Of a DNA stretch of 64,000 bases, positions 1-9,499 are shown in pieces. The first letter of the stretch is position 1; every line of letters begins with the position of its first letter. The notes beneath the pieces are model-generated. The model saw only the letters and a program-made list of their open reading frames with translations. It had not been told where the DNA came from and did not search any database. Where the stretch lies: the NCBI GenBank assembly GCA_016708785.1, contig JADJFC010000001.1, positions 62,001 to 126,000 on the forward strand, written 5' to 3'. This DNA comes from Bacteroidota bacterium. GTDB lineage: Bacteria > Bacteroidota > Bacteroidia > AKYH767-A > 2013-40CM-41-45. Position numbers and translations under genes: made by a program.

Positions 1-522
1 AAACATATCGGTAAAGTCTTCGGAATATTTAAAGCCTATTGTACTCGCGTTGGTAGTGGCCCTTTTCCAACTGAACTATCTGATGCTACAGGCGAAGAAC
101 TACGAAAAGCCGGAAATGAATTCGGCGCCACAACAGGACGACCTCGTCGTTGTGGATGGCTTGATCTCCCTGCATTGAAATATTCAATTATGATCAATGG
201 CGTTACTGATCTGATCATGATGAAATCAGATGTACTTAGCGGATTCAAATCGATCAAAGTATGTACACATTATGAGATCAATGGAGAAAAACTAGATTAC
301 ATGCCATTCGATATCGTCAATGAAACAGTTACTCCAATTTACATCGAATTACCGGGCTGGCAAAAAGACCTTACCGGAATAGTAAACGAAAAAGATTTTC
401 CTGATGAACTTGCCCGGTATATCACTTATCTGGAGAAAGAATTGAATGTTCCTATCAGCATCGTTTCTGTTGGTCCCGATCGAAAACAGACTATCAGAAG
501 GATGGATCTTGTTATTAATTGA
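1..522 (+). CDS. purA: Adenylosuccinate synthetase, C-terminal part (5' end outside window)
   Basis: The reading frame is open from base 1 and gives the last 173 residues of adenylosuccinate synthetase, which condenses IMP and aspartate using GTP in the first committed step of AMP synthesis in the cytoplasm. The family-typical segment with TGRPRRCGWLD lies at about residues 45-55, preceded by a GPFPTEL stretch, both diagnostic of the C-terminal domain. The N-terminal GTP-binding part lies upstream of the window. The gene ends in TGA, whose first two bases are shared with the TTG start of the next gene, so the two are translationally coupled. No damage is seen in the visible part. Confidence 0.96.
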   Translation, partial: KHIGKVFGIFKAYCTRVGSGPFPTELSDATGEELRKAGNEFGATTGRPRRCGWLDLPALKYSIMINGVTDLIMMKSDVLSGFKSIKVCTHYEINGEKLDYMPFDIVNETVTPIYIELPGWQKDLTGIVNEKDFPDELARYITYLEKELNVPISIVSVGPDRKQTIRRMDLVIN

Positions 523-1301
523 AAAAGAAACTCAACAACTTTCAGTTGAAGGAATTCTTAGATGAAAAGTATCATCTCTATAATAGAAAAGAATTCATAC
601 ATACTGATCCAATTTCAATTCCACATCAATTTTCTAAAAAAGAGGATATTGAAATTGCCGGATTTTTGTCGGCAACTATAGCTTGGGGACAAAGAACAAC
701 GATTCTAAAAAACGCAAATGAAATTGTCCAAAAGATGGATTTTGCACCTCATCAATTTATCCTGAACTTCAAGCCTGCTGAACTATCCATTTTTGATCAA
801 TTCGTCCATAGGACCTTCAATGCTCAAGACCTGAAAGTGTTTCTTTTATCGTTACAAAGAATTTATCGGAAATACGGTTCGTTAGAAGCATTGATCAATC
901 ATTATTCAACGACTGAACAAACCGAATTGAGCTTGGTAATATCTCTCTGGAGGGCAGAATTCTTCAAAGTTGAGCATCAGCCACGAACTTTAAAGCACTT
1001 TTCTGACCCCTTGAAAGGATCAGCAAGCAAGCGAATAAGCATGTTTTTAAGATGGATGGTCAGAAAAGACGAATATGGTGTCGACTTTGGCCTCTGGAAA
1101 TCAGTAAGTAGTGAGATACTCACCTGTCCACTCGATGTTCACTCGGGACGGGTCGCCAGAAAGCTTGGTTTGCTCAGCCGTACACAGGACGATTGGAAGG
1201 CTGCTTCCGAACTAACGAAAAAGTTAAAAACATTTGACCCCTCTGACCCGGTAAAATATGATTTCGCTCTATTCGGTTTAGGCGTGTTTGAGAAATTTTG
1301 A
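519..1301 (+). CDS. DUF2400 / TIGR02757 family protein
   Basis: A 260-residue protein of the DUF2400 (TIGR02757) family. The hallmark N-terminal segment with DPISIPHQFSKKEDIEIAGF and AWGQR is at about residues 30-58, and the C-terminal block with CPLDVHSGRVARKLGL and DPVKYDFALFGLGV is at about 206-256. The last block resembles the end of HhH-type DNA glycosylase folds, but no activity is established. A TTG start at 519 is chosen because family homology begins within the first ten codons and no in-frame ATG occurs until about codon 70. It overlaps the purA stop by four bases. Cytoplasmic; function unknown. Confidence 0.88.
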   Translation: MKKKLNNFQLKEFLDEKYHLYNRKEFIHTDPISIPHQFSKKEDIEIAGFLSATIAWGQRTTILKNANEIVQKMDFAPHQFILNFKPAELSIFDQFVHRTFNAQDLKVFLLSLQRIYRKYGSLEALINHYSTTEQTELSLVISLWRAEFFKVEHQPRTLKHFSDPLKGSASKRISMFLRWMVRKDEYGVDFGLWKSVSSEILTCPLDVHSGRVARKLGLLSRTQDDWKAASELTKKLKTFDPSDPVKYDFALFGLGVFEKF

Positions 1302-1306
1302 TTTCT

Positions 1307-1314
1307 TATATTTG
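1307..1314 (+). promoter_or_regulatory. Candidate Bacteroidota -7 element (TATATTTG)
   Basis: A perfect match to the Bacteroidota -7 consensus TAnnTTTG, ending eight bases before the ATG at 1322. A TTTG at 1287-1290 could be the -33 element but the spacing (16) is short. If used, the BatA-domain mRNA would have almost no leader. Confidence 0.4.
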
Positions 1315-1321
1315 AGCACTC

Positions 1322-3382
1322 ATGCAGTTTATCTATCCTGAATTCCTTTTCGCCCTCTCGGTTCTCGCGATCCCGATCATCATCCATCTTTTCAATTTCC
1401 GCCGATTTAAAAAGATCTATTTTACGAACGTCAGGTTCTTAAAGGAAATCAAGCAGGATACACAATCTCGCTCCAGATTAAAGCACTTGCTTGTACTGCT
1501 CTCTCGATTACTTGCCCTGACTTTCCTGGTATTCGCATTTGCTCAACCTTTTATTCCGGCTAAAACGAATAAAGTTCAGTCCGGGACAAAGCGCGTAAGC
1601 ATATATGTTGACAATTCTTTCAGCATGGACGCACTGGGAAAAAATGGAAGTTTGCTGGAGACTGCTAAGAAAAAAGCGAGAGAAATAGCAAATGCATATA
1701 AACCATCCGATGAATTTCAATTGCTAACTTCATCTTTCGAAGGTAGGCATCAGAGGCTTGTAAATCGCGACGAATTTTTCAGGATCCTGGATGAAGTAAA
1801 ACCAACTTCTTCCGTACATACATTTTCTGAGATCTTACAACGACAACAAGATGCATTATTTTCAGATAACAAAGCAAAAACAACAAAGACGTCATACATC
1901 GTTTCGGATTTTCAAAAAAGCACATTCGACCTTGATCAAGCCAAAATTGATACTGCTGTTCAGGTTTCTTTGGTTCCAATTACCGCTTCAACAGTAAACA
2001 ATTTATATATCGACACTTGTTTTCTTTCTACGCCATTTGTTCAAATAAATACGCCGAATGAATTAGTTGTCAGAATAAAAAATACAGGCGATAATAATGC
2101 AGAGAACATCCCTCTTAAATTGTTGATCAACAATTCCCAAAAGGCAATTGCAAGTATTTCATTGAATTCCCATTCTACCACAGAAGTAAAACTGAACTTC
2201 ACAATTTCAGAAAGCGGATGGCAACGCGCGCAACTGAATATAACAGACTACCCTATTACCTTCGATGACAATTTCTTCTTTAACTTTAATGTGAGAAATA
2301 ACCTGCAGGTCCTTTCAATAAATGGCGAACAACCATCTCCTGCTCTTAATGCTATTTTTGGAAATGACACCTATTTTAGCCTGAAAAATAGTAATCAAAA
2401 TCAAATTGATTACTCTGCTTTCGCATCGATGCAATTGATAATTCTGAATGAATTAAATGACTATTCATCCGGACTCATTCAGGAATTAAAAAGATACGTT
2501 ACGAAGGGTGGTTCAATTTTTATAATCCCATCTTCAAATGCTAACATCAGTACGTATAATAACTTATTTTCCGAATTAGGCATCAGTTCATTTGGACAAA
2601 AAATTTCGCAGCAAGAGAAAATTGATAAGATCGAAGCCAAGCATCCTTTGTTCACCGGTGTATTTGAAAAAGGAAAAAGTTTGCCGGAGAATCTGGATCT
2701 GCCTGTTATAAATTCATATTTCCCGATCATAAAAAGTAGCAAAAGTTTGTCCGAAACAGTTATGCGTCTGTCAAGCGGAAATTCTTACCTCACTTCAAAT
2801 CAATCCGGAAAAGGAGTCATTTATGTACTTGCATCTTCTTTACAACCGGAAGATGGAAGTTTTTCAAGACATGCCTTATTTGTTCCTGTCTTGTTGCGAT
2901 CCGCTTTGCGAGGTTCTTCAGAAGTCAATATACCTTTGATCATTGGACAGGATCACGAATTTGCAATCAGTGATACATTGGTTTCTTCGGACAATGTTTT
3001 TAATCTGATCAATGTGAAAGAAAAATTTGACATCATCCCTGAAGGCAAAATTTTTAACAATACAACGCTACTTTCTGTTCATGATCAGATAAAAAATGCA
3101 GAAAATTATGACTTGAGAACAGGCAACTCAATTATTGCTGTTGAATCTTTTAATTTTAACCGTAAAGAATCTGACTTGAGCATTTATTCAACGGATGAAC
3201 TAACAGAAATGAGTTCGAGATTAGGCAATTCAAATATCAATGTTATTGAAACAGAAGGAAAAGATCTTTCTCACAGTATAGCACAACTCAACGAAGGGAA
3301 AAGACTCTGGAAATATTGTATCATTCTGGTATTGGTATTTCTGGCAATAGAAATTTTGCTGATCCGCTTCTTTAGAAAATAA
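1322..3382 (+). CDS. BatA-domain / VWA-like membrane protein
   Basis: A 686-residue inner-membrane protein. Residues 1-80 form the aerotolerance-regulator (BatA) N-terminal domain: a membrane helix at about 8-24, a basic loop (NFRRFKK), then a second helix at about 58-78. A von Willebrand A-like region follows, with a degenerate metal site (YVDNSFSM, about 90-98). The C-terminus has another membrane helix (about 663-681) followed by basic residues. Bat proteins are linked to oxidative stress or envelope integrity, but this long stand-alone form has no assigned role. It lies 20 bases after the DUF2400 gene and 13 before pyrC, an arrangement often seen in Bacteroidota. Confidence 0.85.
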   Translation: MQFIYPEFLFALSVLAIPIIIHLFNFRRFKKIYFTNVRFLKEIKQDTQSRSRLKHLLVLLSRLLALTFLVFAFAQPFIPAKTNKVQSGTKRVSIYVDNSFSMDALGKNGSLLETAKKKAREIANAYKPSDEFQLLTSSFEGRHQRLVNRDEFFRILDEVKPTSSVHTFSEILQRQQDALFSDNKAKTTKTSYIVSDFQKSTFDLDQAKIDTAVQVSLVPITASTVNNLYIDTCFLSTPFVQINTPNELVVRIKNTGDNNAENIPLKLLINNSQKAIASISLNSHSTTEVKLNFTISESGWQRAQLNITDYPITFDDNFFFNFNVRNNLQVLSINGEQPSPALNAIFGNDTYFSLKNSNQNQIDYSAFASMQLIILNELNDYSSGLIQELKRYVTKGGSIFIIPSSNANISTYNNLFSELGISSFGQKISQQEKIDKIEAKHPLFTGVFEKGKSLPENLDLPVINSYFPIIKSSKSLSETVMRLSSGNSYLTSNQSGKGVIYVLASSLQPEDGSFSRHALFVPVLLRSALRGSSEVNIPLIIGQDHEFAISDTLVSSDNVFNLINVKEKFDIIPEGKIFNNTTLLSVHDQIKNAENYDLRTGNSIIAVESFNFNRKESDLSIYSTDELTEMSSRLGNSNINVIETEGKDLSHSIAQLNEGKRLWKYCIILVLVFLAIEILLIRFFRK

Positions 3383-3395
3383 AAAAACATATACG

Positions 3396-4666
3396 ATGAA
3401 AATCATTCTGAAAAATGTGAACATATTATCACCGGGAAGTAAACATCACATGAAAGTAAAAGATGTCTTCATCAATAATGGAATGATTGAAAAAATTGCT
3501 GAAGCCAATACGATCAGTGATAAAGATGCTGAAGTCGTCGAAGGAAAAGAAAATTACATCAGTGCCGGCTGGTTCGATCTTCATGTAAACTTCCGGGATC
3601 CCGGACACGAATACAAAGAAGGATTAGCGAACGGTTGTAAGGCAGCTTCCAATGGCGGATTTACAGGCGTATTGCTTATGCCTTCAACAGAGCCGGCTAT
3701 TGCTTCCAAAGCGGCTATTGAATACGTCACTCAACGAACCAAGAATGAAATTGTTGATGTAATCCCTGCAGGTGCTTTATCGGTCAATCGTGATGGCAAA
3801 GACATGAGTGAAATGTATGATATGTCACTTGCCGGCACAAAAGTTTTCACCGACGATAAAAGACCTGTCAGCGATTCAGGGTTATTGATACGGGCATTAC
3901 AATATTCTCATAACTTCAAAGGAAAGATCTTCTCCTATGCAGAAGACAAACACATTTCCGGAAAAGGCCAGATGAATGAAGGTGTTATTTCAACACAACT
4001 TGGATTGAAAGGAAGTCCTGCACTTGCAGAAGAAGTGAATATTAACCGCGACTTGTTTATTGCCGAATATTGCAATTGCCCGATACACTTTTCAACGATC
4101 TCAAGTGCAGGCAGTGTAGCACTGATAAGAGCAGCTAAAGCAAAGGGAATTAAAGTTACTTGCGATGTTGCTGTGATCAATTTATACTTCAATGAAACCG
4201 CCTTGATGGGATTTGACACTAACTATAAAGTTAAACCGCCAATAGAACAGAATACGATCGCCTCGCATTGATCGATGGATTAGTAGACGGAACAATTGAT
4301 TGCCTTACCTCTGATCATTGTCCGGACGATGTAGAAAATAAACTGAAAGAATTTGAATTGGCAAATTACGGCATCTCCTCCATCGACACAGCTTTTGCTA
4401 CGGCAAGAACGGCCACAAAAGACAAATTAAACCTTGCTGAATTGATCTCGAAATTCACCAATCACCCTCGGTGCTGTGCTGGACAAAAAACAATTTTGAT
4501 AGAAGAAGGAAATCAAGCTAACATTACTGTATTCGATCCGAATAAAAAGTGGATTGTATCTGCCGGTGATATTAGATCGGCTTCAAAGAATTCACCTTTC
4601 ATCGGACAAGAACTTATCGGTAAACCGGTATGTGTGATCAACAAAGGACAGATCGTAAAAATTTAA
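3396..4666 (+). CDS. pyrC: Dihydroorotase (single-base frameshift near 4242)
   Basis: Reads as dihydroorotase, which cyclises carbamoyl-aspartate to dihydroorotate in pyrimidine synthesis. The first frame (3396-4271) holds the metal-binding region (FDLHVNFRDPGHEYKEG, about residues 55-72) and the substrate region; the second (to 4666) carries DGTIDCLTSDHCPDD and the C-terminal end. The break lies at 4242-4243: restoring one T (att aga aca gaa) gives PPIRTEYDRLALIDGL, the conserved dihydroorotase segment, and a 423-residue protein of normal length. The metal-binding HxH histidines appear reduced to a single H (LHVNFRD, where classical enzymes have H-x-H), so it may be the PyrX-like or AllB-like Bacteroidota type. 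I infer a sequencing error rather than a pseudogene. Confidence 0.87.
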
Positions 4667-4694
4667 TTAAACAACAGGTTTAAATATCTCCTCT

Positions 4695-5158
4695 ATGGCT
4701 AATGTACTAATGGTTTGTCTTGGAAATATCTGCGGTCACCAATGGCAGAAGGGATTTTGCGTTCGAAAGCGAAAAAACTGGGACTAAACATTGAAGTTGA
4801 TTCGGCAGGGACTGCTGACTTTCATGTTGGAGAAGCACCGGATACAAGGGCCATTAAAACGGCAAAACAATTTGGTGTAGACATTTCAAATTTAAGAGGA
4901 AGACAATTTAATGAGTCCGACTTTGATAAATTTGATTTCATTTTTGTAATGGACGGTTCAAACAAGGACAATGTTCTGAAATTGGCAAGGAATGAAAAGG
5001 ACAGAACGAAAGTAAAACTGTTGCTGGAGCTAACTTCTGAGTTTGATTTAAAGGATGTGCCTGATCCATGGTTTGGTGGCGATGAAGGCTTTGTAGAAGT
5101 ATTTGAAATGCTTGATAAAGCTTGTGGCAATTTTCTGACCCAAGAAGTAAAGATCTGA
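4695..5158 (+). CDS. Low molecular weight protein-tyrosine-phosphatase (frameshift at 4733)
   Basis: A small cytoplasmic phosphatase of the LMW-PTP family. The ATG at 4695 begins with MANVLMVCLGNIC; the active-site loop C-x5-R continues as RSPMAEG in another frame. One missing C at 4733 (tgc cgg read as tgc gg) restores the P-loop CLGNICRSPMAEG and a protein of 154 residues, the usual length. The general-acid loop DPWFGGDEGF at about 123-132 is present. It starts 28 bases after pyrC and is followed two bases later by the methyltransferase gene. The substrate is not known. Confidence 0.87.
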
Positions 5159-5160
5159 AG

Positions 5161-5861
5161 ATGGCTACCGTTGTTTACCTCATTCCAACTTTTTTATCAG
5201 ATGACAATTTTGACATTCTCCCGGAATCGGCTTTGGCAGTTGCCAGGAAATAGACGAATTCGTTGTTGAGAATGAGAAAACGTCGAGAGCATTTCTAAAA
5301 AAAATCGGAAGCAAAATTCAACAGTCTCAGTTTATCTTTCATGAACTGAATGAACATACCGATGCAAAAGCTATTTCTGAATTGGCTCTTGTACTAAAAA
5401 AAAATAAATCTATCGGAGTTCTAAGCGAGGCCGGATGCCCTGCAGTTGCAGATCCGGGCAGTGCTTTCATTAAACTGGCTCACGAACACAATGTAAAAGT
5501 TGTCCCGCTTATCGGACCTTCTTCCATGTTATTGGCATTAATGGCAAGTGGAATGAATGGACAATCATTTTGTTTTCATGGTTATTTACCACGTGAAAGC
5601 TCACCAAGAAAACAGAAATTAAAAGATCTTGAAAAGGACGCATTAAAAAAAGACCAGACACAACTTTTCATTGAAACCCCTTATCGGAATCAACAAATGC
5701 TTGGGGATATTCTTGAATCACTTAATGCCACTACCCGACTCTGTATTGCCTTTGATATCACAGGAAAAGGTGAATCTATCCGAACATTAAGTGTCAATGA
5801 CTGGAAGAAAGAAAAACTTGATTTTCACAAGAAGCCTGCTGTGTTTTTAATTGGCAAATAA
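5161..5861 (+). CDS. SAM-dependent methyltransferase, RsmI/tetrapyrrole methylase family (frameshift at 5247)
   Basis: A 233-residue member of the COG0313 family, whose founding member RsmI 2'-O-methylates C1402 of 16S rRNA. The ATG at 5161 reads MATVVYLIPTFL and then meets a TAG at 5251. Adding one G at 5247 (agg gaa ata gac gaa) joins it to the long downstream frame. That frame contains the SAM/dimer motif SEAGCPAVADPG and the GPSSMLLALMASG loop. This is the short Bacteroidota form (about 230 residues), not full-length RsmI, so its target could differ. Two bases separate it from the phosphatase gene. Confidence 0.85.
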
Positions 5862-5872
5862 ATCAAATTCTT

Positions 5873-6379
5873 ATGATCATTCGTCCTGCAGTACTTGCTG
5901 ACATAAAATCGATCTTCGATTTCATAAAGATCATCGCAGTCAAAGAAACCAATAATGTTATCTCATTACCGGAAGAATTCAGCCTGACAATGCTGGATCA
6001 GGAAAAGTGGGTCAAGTATTACACAGAAAATGAATATTCGCTACTGTTGGTAGCGGAAGCAGATGATAAAATTGTTGGGGTTCTCGATTTCAAAAACAAT
6101 TCAAAAATTCGGCTTTCTCATAGTGGGGAATTTGGAATAAGTATTTTACCGGAATTTCAGGATAAGAAAATTGGCAGCAAGATGATTGAGTACTTGATCA
6201 CCTGGGCAAGATCAAAACCGAAACTGAAAAAGATAAACCTCTCTGTTTTTGAATCAAATAAAAGAGCGATTCATGTCTATGAAAACTTAGGATTTAGAAT
6301 TGAAGGTCAACAAAAAAATGCAGTACAAATTGCAGAAGACGTTTTTATCGATTTGATACAAATGGGAATGGTACTCTAG
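5873..6379 (+). CDS. GNAT family N-acetyltransferase
   Basis: A 168-residue acetyltransferase of the GNAT fold. The acetyl-CoA binding segment (ILPEFQDKKIGSKMIEYLITWA, about residues 101-122, with the Q/R-x-x-G-x-G/S signature degenerated to QDKKIGS) and the C-terminal NKRAIHVYENLGFRIEG element typical of RimJ/RimL-like enzymes are clear. Eleven bases downstream of the methyltransferase and probably the last gene of the rightward operon; the lipoprotein gene behind it points the other way. Substrate unknown. Confidence 0.85.
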   Translation: MIIRPAVLADIKSIFDFIKIIAVKETNNVISLPEEFSLTMLDQEKWVKYYTENEYSLLLVAEADDKIVGVLDFKNNSKIRLSHSGEFGISILPEFQDKKIGSKMIEYLITWARSKPKLKKINLSVFESNKRAIHVYENLGFRIEGQQKNAVQIAEDVFIDLIQMGMVL

Positions 6380-6385
6380 GACAAA

Positions 6386-6790
6386 TTACTGTTTCGTAAA
6401 TGTCACTTCTTCTTCATCATTATCGTCGTCGTATAATTCTACTTTGTCAGCGACCTGAGATCGGATGTGCCATCTTTTACTAAGATGAACAAGAGGTTCT
6501 GTATTTCCTAAAGCAATTCTGAATTCATCATCATCATCATCGTCCTCTTCAGCATACCATGAACCCACTTCAGTTCCGTAGGGACAAGCTGCCGTTAATT
6601 CACCGTTCGTATTAAATACAAACGTATACTCATCAAAAAGGTACGTTAAATCATCTCCATCTTCGGTCATTTTGCTCACATACCATGTTCCGGTAGTTAG
6701 CACACCTTGGGCTGGAATAGCTGTCCCCTTCTCCTTTTTACAGGAAAAAGAAAAAGCAATTGCTAATAAAATAATAAGCTTGAATTTCAT
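6386..6790 (-). CDS. Small acidic lipoprotein, lipocalin-like
   Basis: A 134-residue lipoprotein: a signal peptide ending in the lipobox FSFSC with Cys at residue 17, followed by KKEKG. The body has a TGTWYVSKMTEDG opening, a YTFVFNTNGELTA strand pair and a GSWYAE turn, the pattern of lipocalin-like Bacteroidota lipoproteins. An aspartate run (DDDDDD) at about 87-92 is encoded by an imperfect trinucleotide repeat and could vary in length. Ends seven bases from the convergent acetyltransferase gene. Function not known. Confidence 0.72.
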   Translation of the reverse strand: MKFKLIILLAIAFSFSCKKEKGTAIPAQGVLTTGTWYVSKMTEDGDDLTYLFDEYTFVFNTNGELTAACPYGTEVGSWYAEEDDDDDDEFRIALGNTEPLVHLSKRWHIRSQVADKVELYDDDNDEEEVTFTKQ

Positions 6791-7004
6791 TCTGCCTTAT
6801 ATTCTGATTCGATTCACCATACCTTAATCAAATGTACTTCAAAGAATAATTCTTTCATAGCAGATTTATCCCAATGAGAATAATATGGCTCGAAGTGGAA
6901 GAAATTAACTCCAAAACATCTCAAAACCTGCTAATTTAGAGGTATTCCCGACTTTTTCAATATTTGACTAATGAAGGTATCATGATATAGATCACTTGAC
7001 AACA

Positions 7005-7922
7005 TCATCTCCCACTTACGGCGGGCACATCATCAACAGTAATTATTGACATGTCAAAAATCAAGGCCTTATACGGTGGAACAATGAATGTTCCATTCCT
7101 TGGATTCCTTATTCCCTCTTCGCCATAACCTAATTTAGAAGGGACAATAAGGGTAAACTTATCTCCGGCATTGAGTTTTTTCATGGCTAGTTCCCAACCT
7201 TTAATGACATGATGAGCACCACTTACAAACGTATACGGTCTCCCGGCTTGCTTTGTTCCGTCAAAAATTTTTCCATCTGTAAATCGACCTTCATATTCTA
7301 CGGATACAATTTTTCCGCTGTCAATGGCTGCTCCTTTTCCTTTCTCTCTGATGATCAAATAATATCCTTCTTCAGATGGCTCGATCGTGATCTTATTATC
7401 ATACAGATATTTATTCAGCTCTGCCTTCTCCTTTTTTTCCTCTGCACTTAACTTCATTTGAATCTCTTCTTCTGCTTCAGCCGGACTTTGAATATTCAAC
7501 ACTTTAATGTCAAATTTTACCAAAGAACCGGCAGTAAATCCGGTTTGCTCCTGTGGTACGATCATTCCTGATTTGCCTTTGAACAAATAAGTGTACAAGG
7601 AATCAGCAGGGACAAAAAATGTTGCACTGTCATTCTTCGCCAAATTCAATAGACCATCTTCAAAACTTCCTTTGAAGGGAATTTTGTCAAGCTGAAATCT
7701 CAAAGGCAGCGATGAGTTCCGCGAGTCAAACAGAATGGAATCTTTTTCATTCTTATATACCATGATCAGTGTAACATAATCACCAACCTTAATTTTTGTC
7801 CCTTCAGATTTTGTATAGACAATATATTTAAATCCGGATTCCGTTGTTTTTTCACTTCCGCTTTTGTTATTACAGGCTATTGTCGTTGCAATGATAAAAA
7901 GCAACATACTTATTTTTTTCAT
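7005..7922 (-). CDS. FKBP-type peptidyl-prolyl isomerase, lipoprotein, two domains
   Basis: A 305-residue lipoprotein with signal peptide and lipobox TTIAC (Cys about 17). A first, degenerate FKBP-like domain covers about residues 35-145 (KVGDYVTLIMVYKNEKD) and a canonical FKBP domain covers about 185-297, with VSVEYEGRFTDGKIFDGT and LGYGEEGIRN. Such periplasmic or outer-membrane isomerases help fold exported proteins; Bacteroidota usually carry several, and GldI of gliding species belongs to this group. It lies 13 bases downstream of another FKBP gene and is probably cotranscribed with it. Confidence 0.88.
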   Translation of the reverse strand: MKKISMLLFIIATTIACNNKSGSEKTTESGFKYIVYTKSEGTKIKVGDYVTLIMVYKNEKDSILFDSRNSSLPLRFQLDKIPFKGSFEDGLLNLAKNDSATFFVPADSLYTYLFKGKSGMIVPQEQTGFTAGSLVKFDIKVLNIQSPAEAEEEIQMKLSAEEKKEKAELNKYLYDNKITIEPSEEGYYLIIREKGKGAAIDSGKIVSVEYEGRFTDGKIFDGTKQAGRPYTFVSGAHHVIKGWELAMKKLNAGDKFTLIVPSKLGYGEEGIRNPRNGTFIVPPYKALIFDMSIITVDDVPAVSGR

Positions 7923-7935
7923 TTTTCTACTTTTT

Positions 7936-8451
7936 CTACTTTAATAATTTCACATCAATAAATAATGCTGCGCCTGGCGGGATTTTATCTCCATCACCAC
8001 TCAGCCCGTAGGCCAGATGATTCGGAATAATCAATCTTGCACTCTCTCCCGGTATCATCGTCATGATTCCTTCTTCCAAACCCCGGATCTGCATTCCTTC
8101 TCCTAATTTGAAAGCAACCGGATTAGTTGTATCCGTTTCATAACAAAGAGTCCCATCCAGTAAAAAAACTTTACAAACGATCTGCACTTCATCGTGTGCC
8201 ACAGGAGAAACACCATTCTTAGCTCTTCCGTAGATCTGAATCCGCAAGCCGGTTCCTGTCCGTTCAGTTGAAAATTTATGCTGCTTGATAAACTCTTCAA
8301 TTTCTTCTGATTCCTTCTGCACACGATGTTTATTTGCATTCGTCAAGCGCTCAGTTACTTCCTGTTCTGTCATTCGCACCTGCTGCGGTTCCTTCTTACT
8401 GTTGCAAGAAAAAATAACAATCAATACTAAAAAAAAGGTACTTATTTTCAT
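7936..8451 (-). CDS. FKBP-type peptidyl-prolyl isomerase lipoprotein (GldI-like)
   Basis: A 171-residue lipoprotein with a signal peptide ending VIFSC (Cys about 16) and one FKBP domain in the C-terminal 100 residues (VQIVCKVFLLDGTLCYET, RGLEEGIMTMIPGE, PNHLAYGLSGDGDKIPPGA). Length, lipid anchor and position after a DHH phosphoesterase gene resemble the gliding-associated isomerase GldI. That assignment is inference only, because the same architecture occurs in non-gliding Bacteroidota. The start ATG overlaps the stop of the upstream DHH gene by four bases. Confidence 0.85.
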   Translation of the reverse strand: MKISTFFLVLIVIFSCNSKKEPQQVRMTEQEVTERLTNANKHRVQKESEEIEEFIKQHKFSTERTGTGLRIQIYGRAKNGVSPVAHDEVQIVCKVFLLDGTLCYETDTTNPVAFKLGEGMQIRGLEEGIMTMIPGESARLIIPNHLAYGLSGDGDKIPPGAALFIDVKLLK

Positions 8452-9473
8452 TCGACAGAATTCAATTCATTTTTATACACTGGCAATAAGTCAAGAAACT
8501 TTTTTAAAGTATCTGACAACGAAAGATCTGATCTTCCGCCGGAGGCATTCTTATGCCCGCCGCCACTGAAATACTTACCGGAAAATTCTTTCACTGAAAA
8601 ATTACCTTTCGACCGAAAAGAAATTTTGATCATTCCATCTTTCTCAGAAAAAAATGCTGCGAACTTAATTCCATTTATACTAAGGGCATAATTGACCAAC
8701 CCTTCAGTATCGCCACTTTTATGATTGAACATTTCCAGTTCAGATTGAGAAAGCGCCAGATAAGCCGTATTGAATTCAGGCAAGACGGTCAACTTTTCTT
8801 TTAATGAAAAACCTAATAGCCTCAATCTATTCTCAGTACTTGTATCATAAACCCGTTCATGGATCCGGTAATTTTCAGCACCGGCTTCCATTAACTCAGC
8901 AATAATTCTATGCACGTCAGCTTTCATTGAAGAATAGCGGAATGAATTAGTATCTGTCATGATTCCACAATACAAACATTCAGCGATATCTTTATTGATC
9001 ATTTTTACATCACCCAGAGCATCAATAAAACGGTAGATCAGTTCACTTGTCGAACATGCTTCTGTGAATGAAAACACGAAATCATATACATTTTCAGGGT
9101 CCAGATGATGATCGATCAGAACCTTTTTTGCAGCGGCACTTCGTAGCAAACCTTCCATACCCTCTACTCTGCTTAGCCAGTTAAAGTCCAGACAAAAAAT
9201 GAGATCTGCATTGTTGACCAATTCTTTTGCTGTATGACCTGCTGCTTCAAAATTGATGACAACATCGTTCGATGGCAGCCATGTTAAAAAATCAGGATAG
9301 TCACTCGGAGTAATTACATTGACATTGCAGCCTTTCAATTTTAGGTAATTGTACAATCCCAAAGAAGAACCCATTGCATCGCCATCAGGACGATGGTGAG
9401 TGGTGATCACTATATTCTTCGAAGATTCTATTAATTGTTTCACTGCAGAGATCTCTGCTTTTGGGAATTGCAT
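8448..9473 (-). CDS. DHH family phosphoesterase (NrnA-like oligoribonuclease/pAp phosphatase)
   Basis: A 341-residue cytoplasmic enzyme with the full DHH signature: THHRPDGDAMGSSLG at about 25-39, LDFNW near 95, the DHH motif itself (LIDHHLDPEN) near 122, and the DHHA1 motif SGGGHKNASGG near 307. This is the NrnA architecture, which degrades 2-5 nt RNAs and dephosphorylates 3'-phosphoadenosine 5'-phosphate. It is the first gene of a leftward cluster with the two FKBP isomerases, starting 26 bases after the subtilase stop. No damage seen. Confidence 0.9.
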   Translation of the reverse strand: MQFPKAEISAVKQLIESSKNIVITTHHRPDGDAMGSSLGLYNYLKLKGCNVNVITPSDYPDFLTWLPSNDVVINFEAAGHTAKELVNNADLIFCLDFNWLSRVEGMEGLLRSAAAKKVLIDHHLDPENVYDFVFSFTEACSTSELIYRFIDALGDVKMINKDIAECLYCGIMTDTNSFRYSSMKADVHRIIAELMEAGAENYRIHERVYDTSTENRLRLLGFSLKEKLTVLPEFNTAYLALSQSELEMFNHKSGDTEGLVNYALSINGIKFAAFFSEKDGMIKISFRSKGNFSVKEFSGKYFSGGGHKNASGGRSDLSLSDTLKKFLDLLPVYKNELNSVE

Positions 9474-9499
9474 ACTACTTTTTTATATATCAGATAAGA

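Noticed and set aside
1139..1387. Opposite-strand ORFs inside conserved genes, such as the 82-residue frame here
   Set aside because: They run antisense through well-supported genes, show no family motif and lack promoters.
7936..8451. Calling the FKBP lipoprotein gldI outright
   Set aside because: Architecture and neighbour are compatible, but no gliding gene is present in the window to support it.
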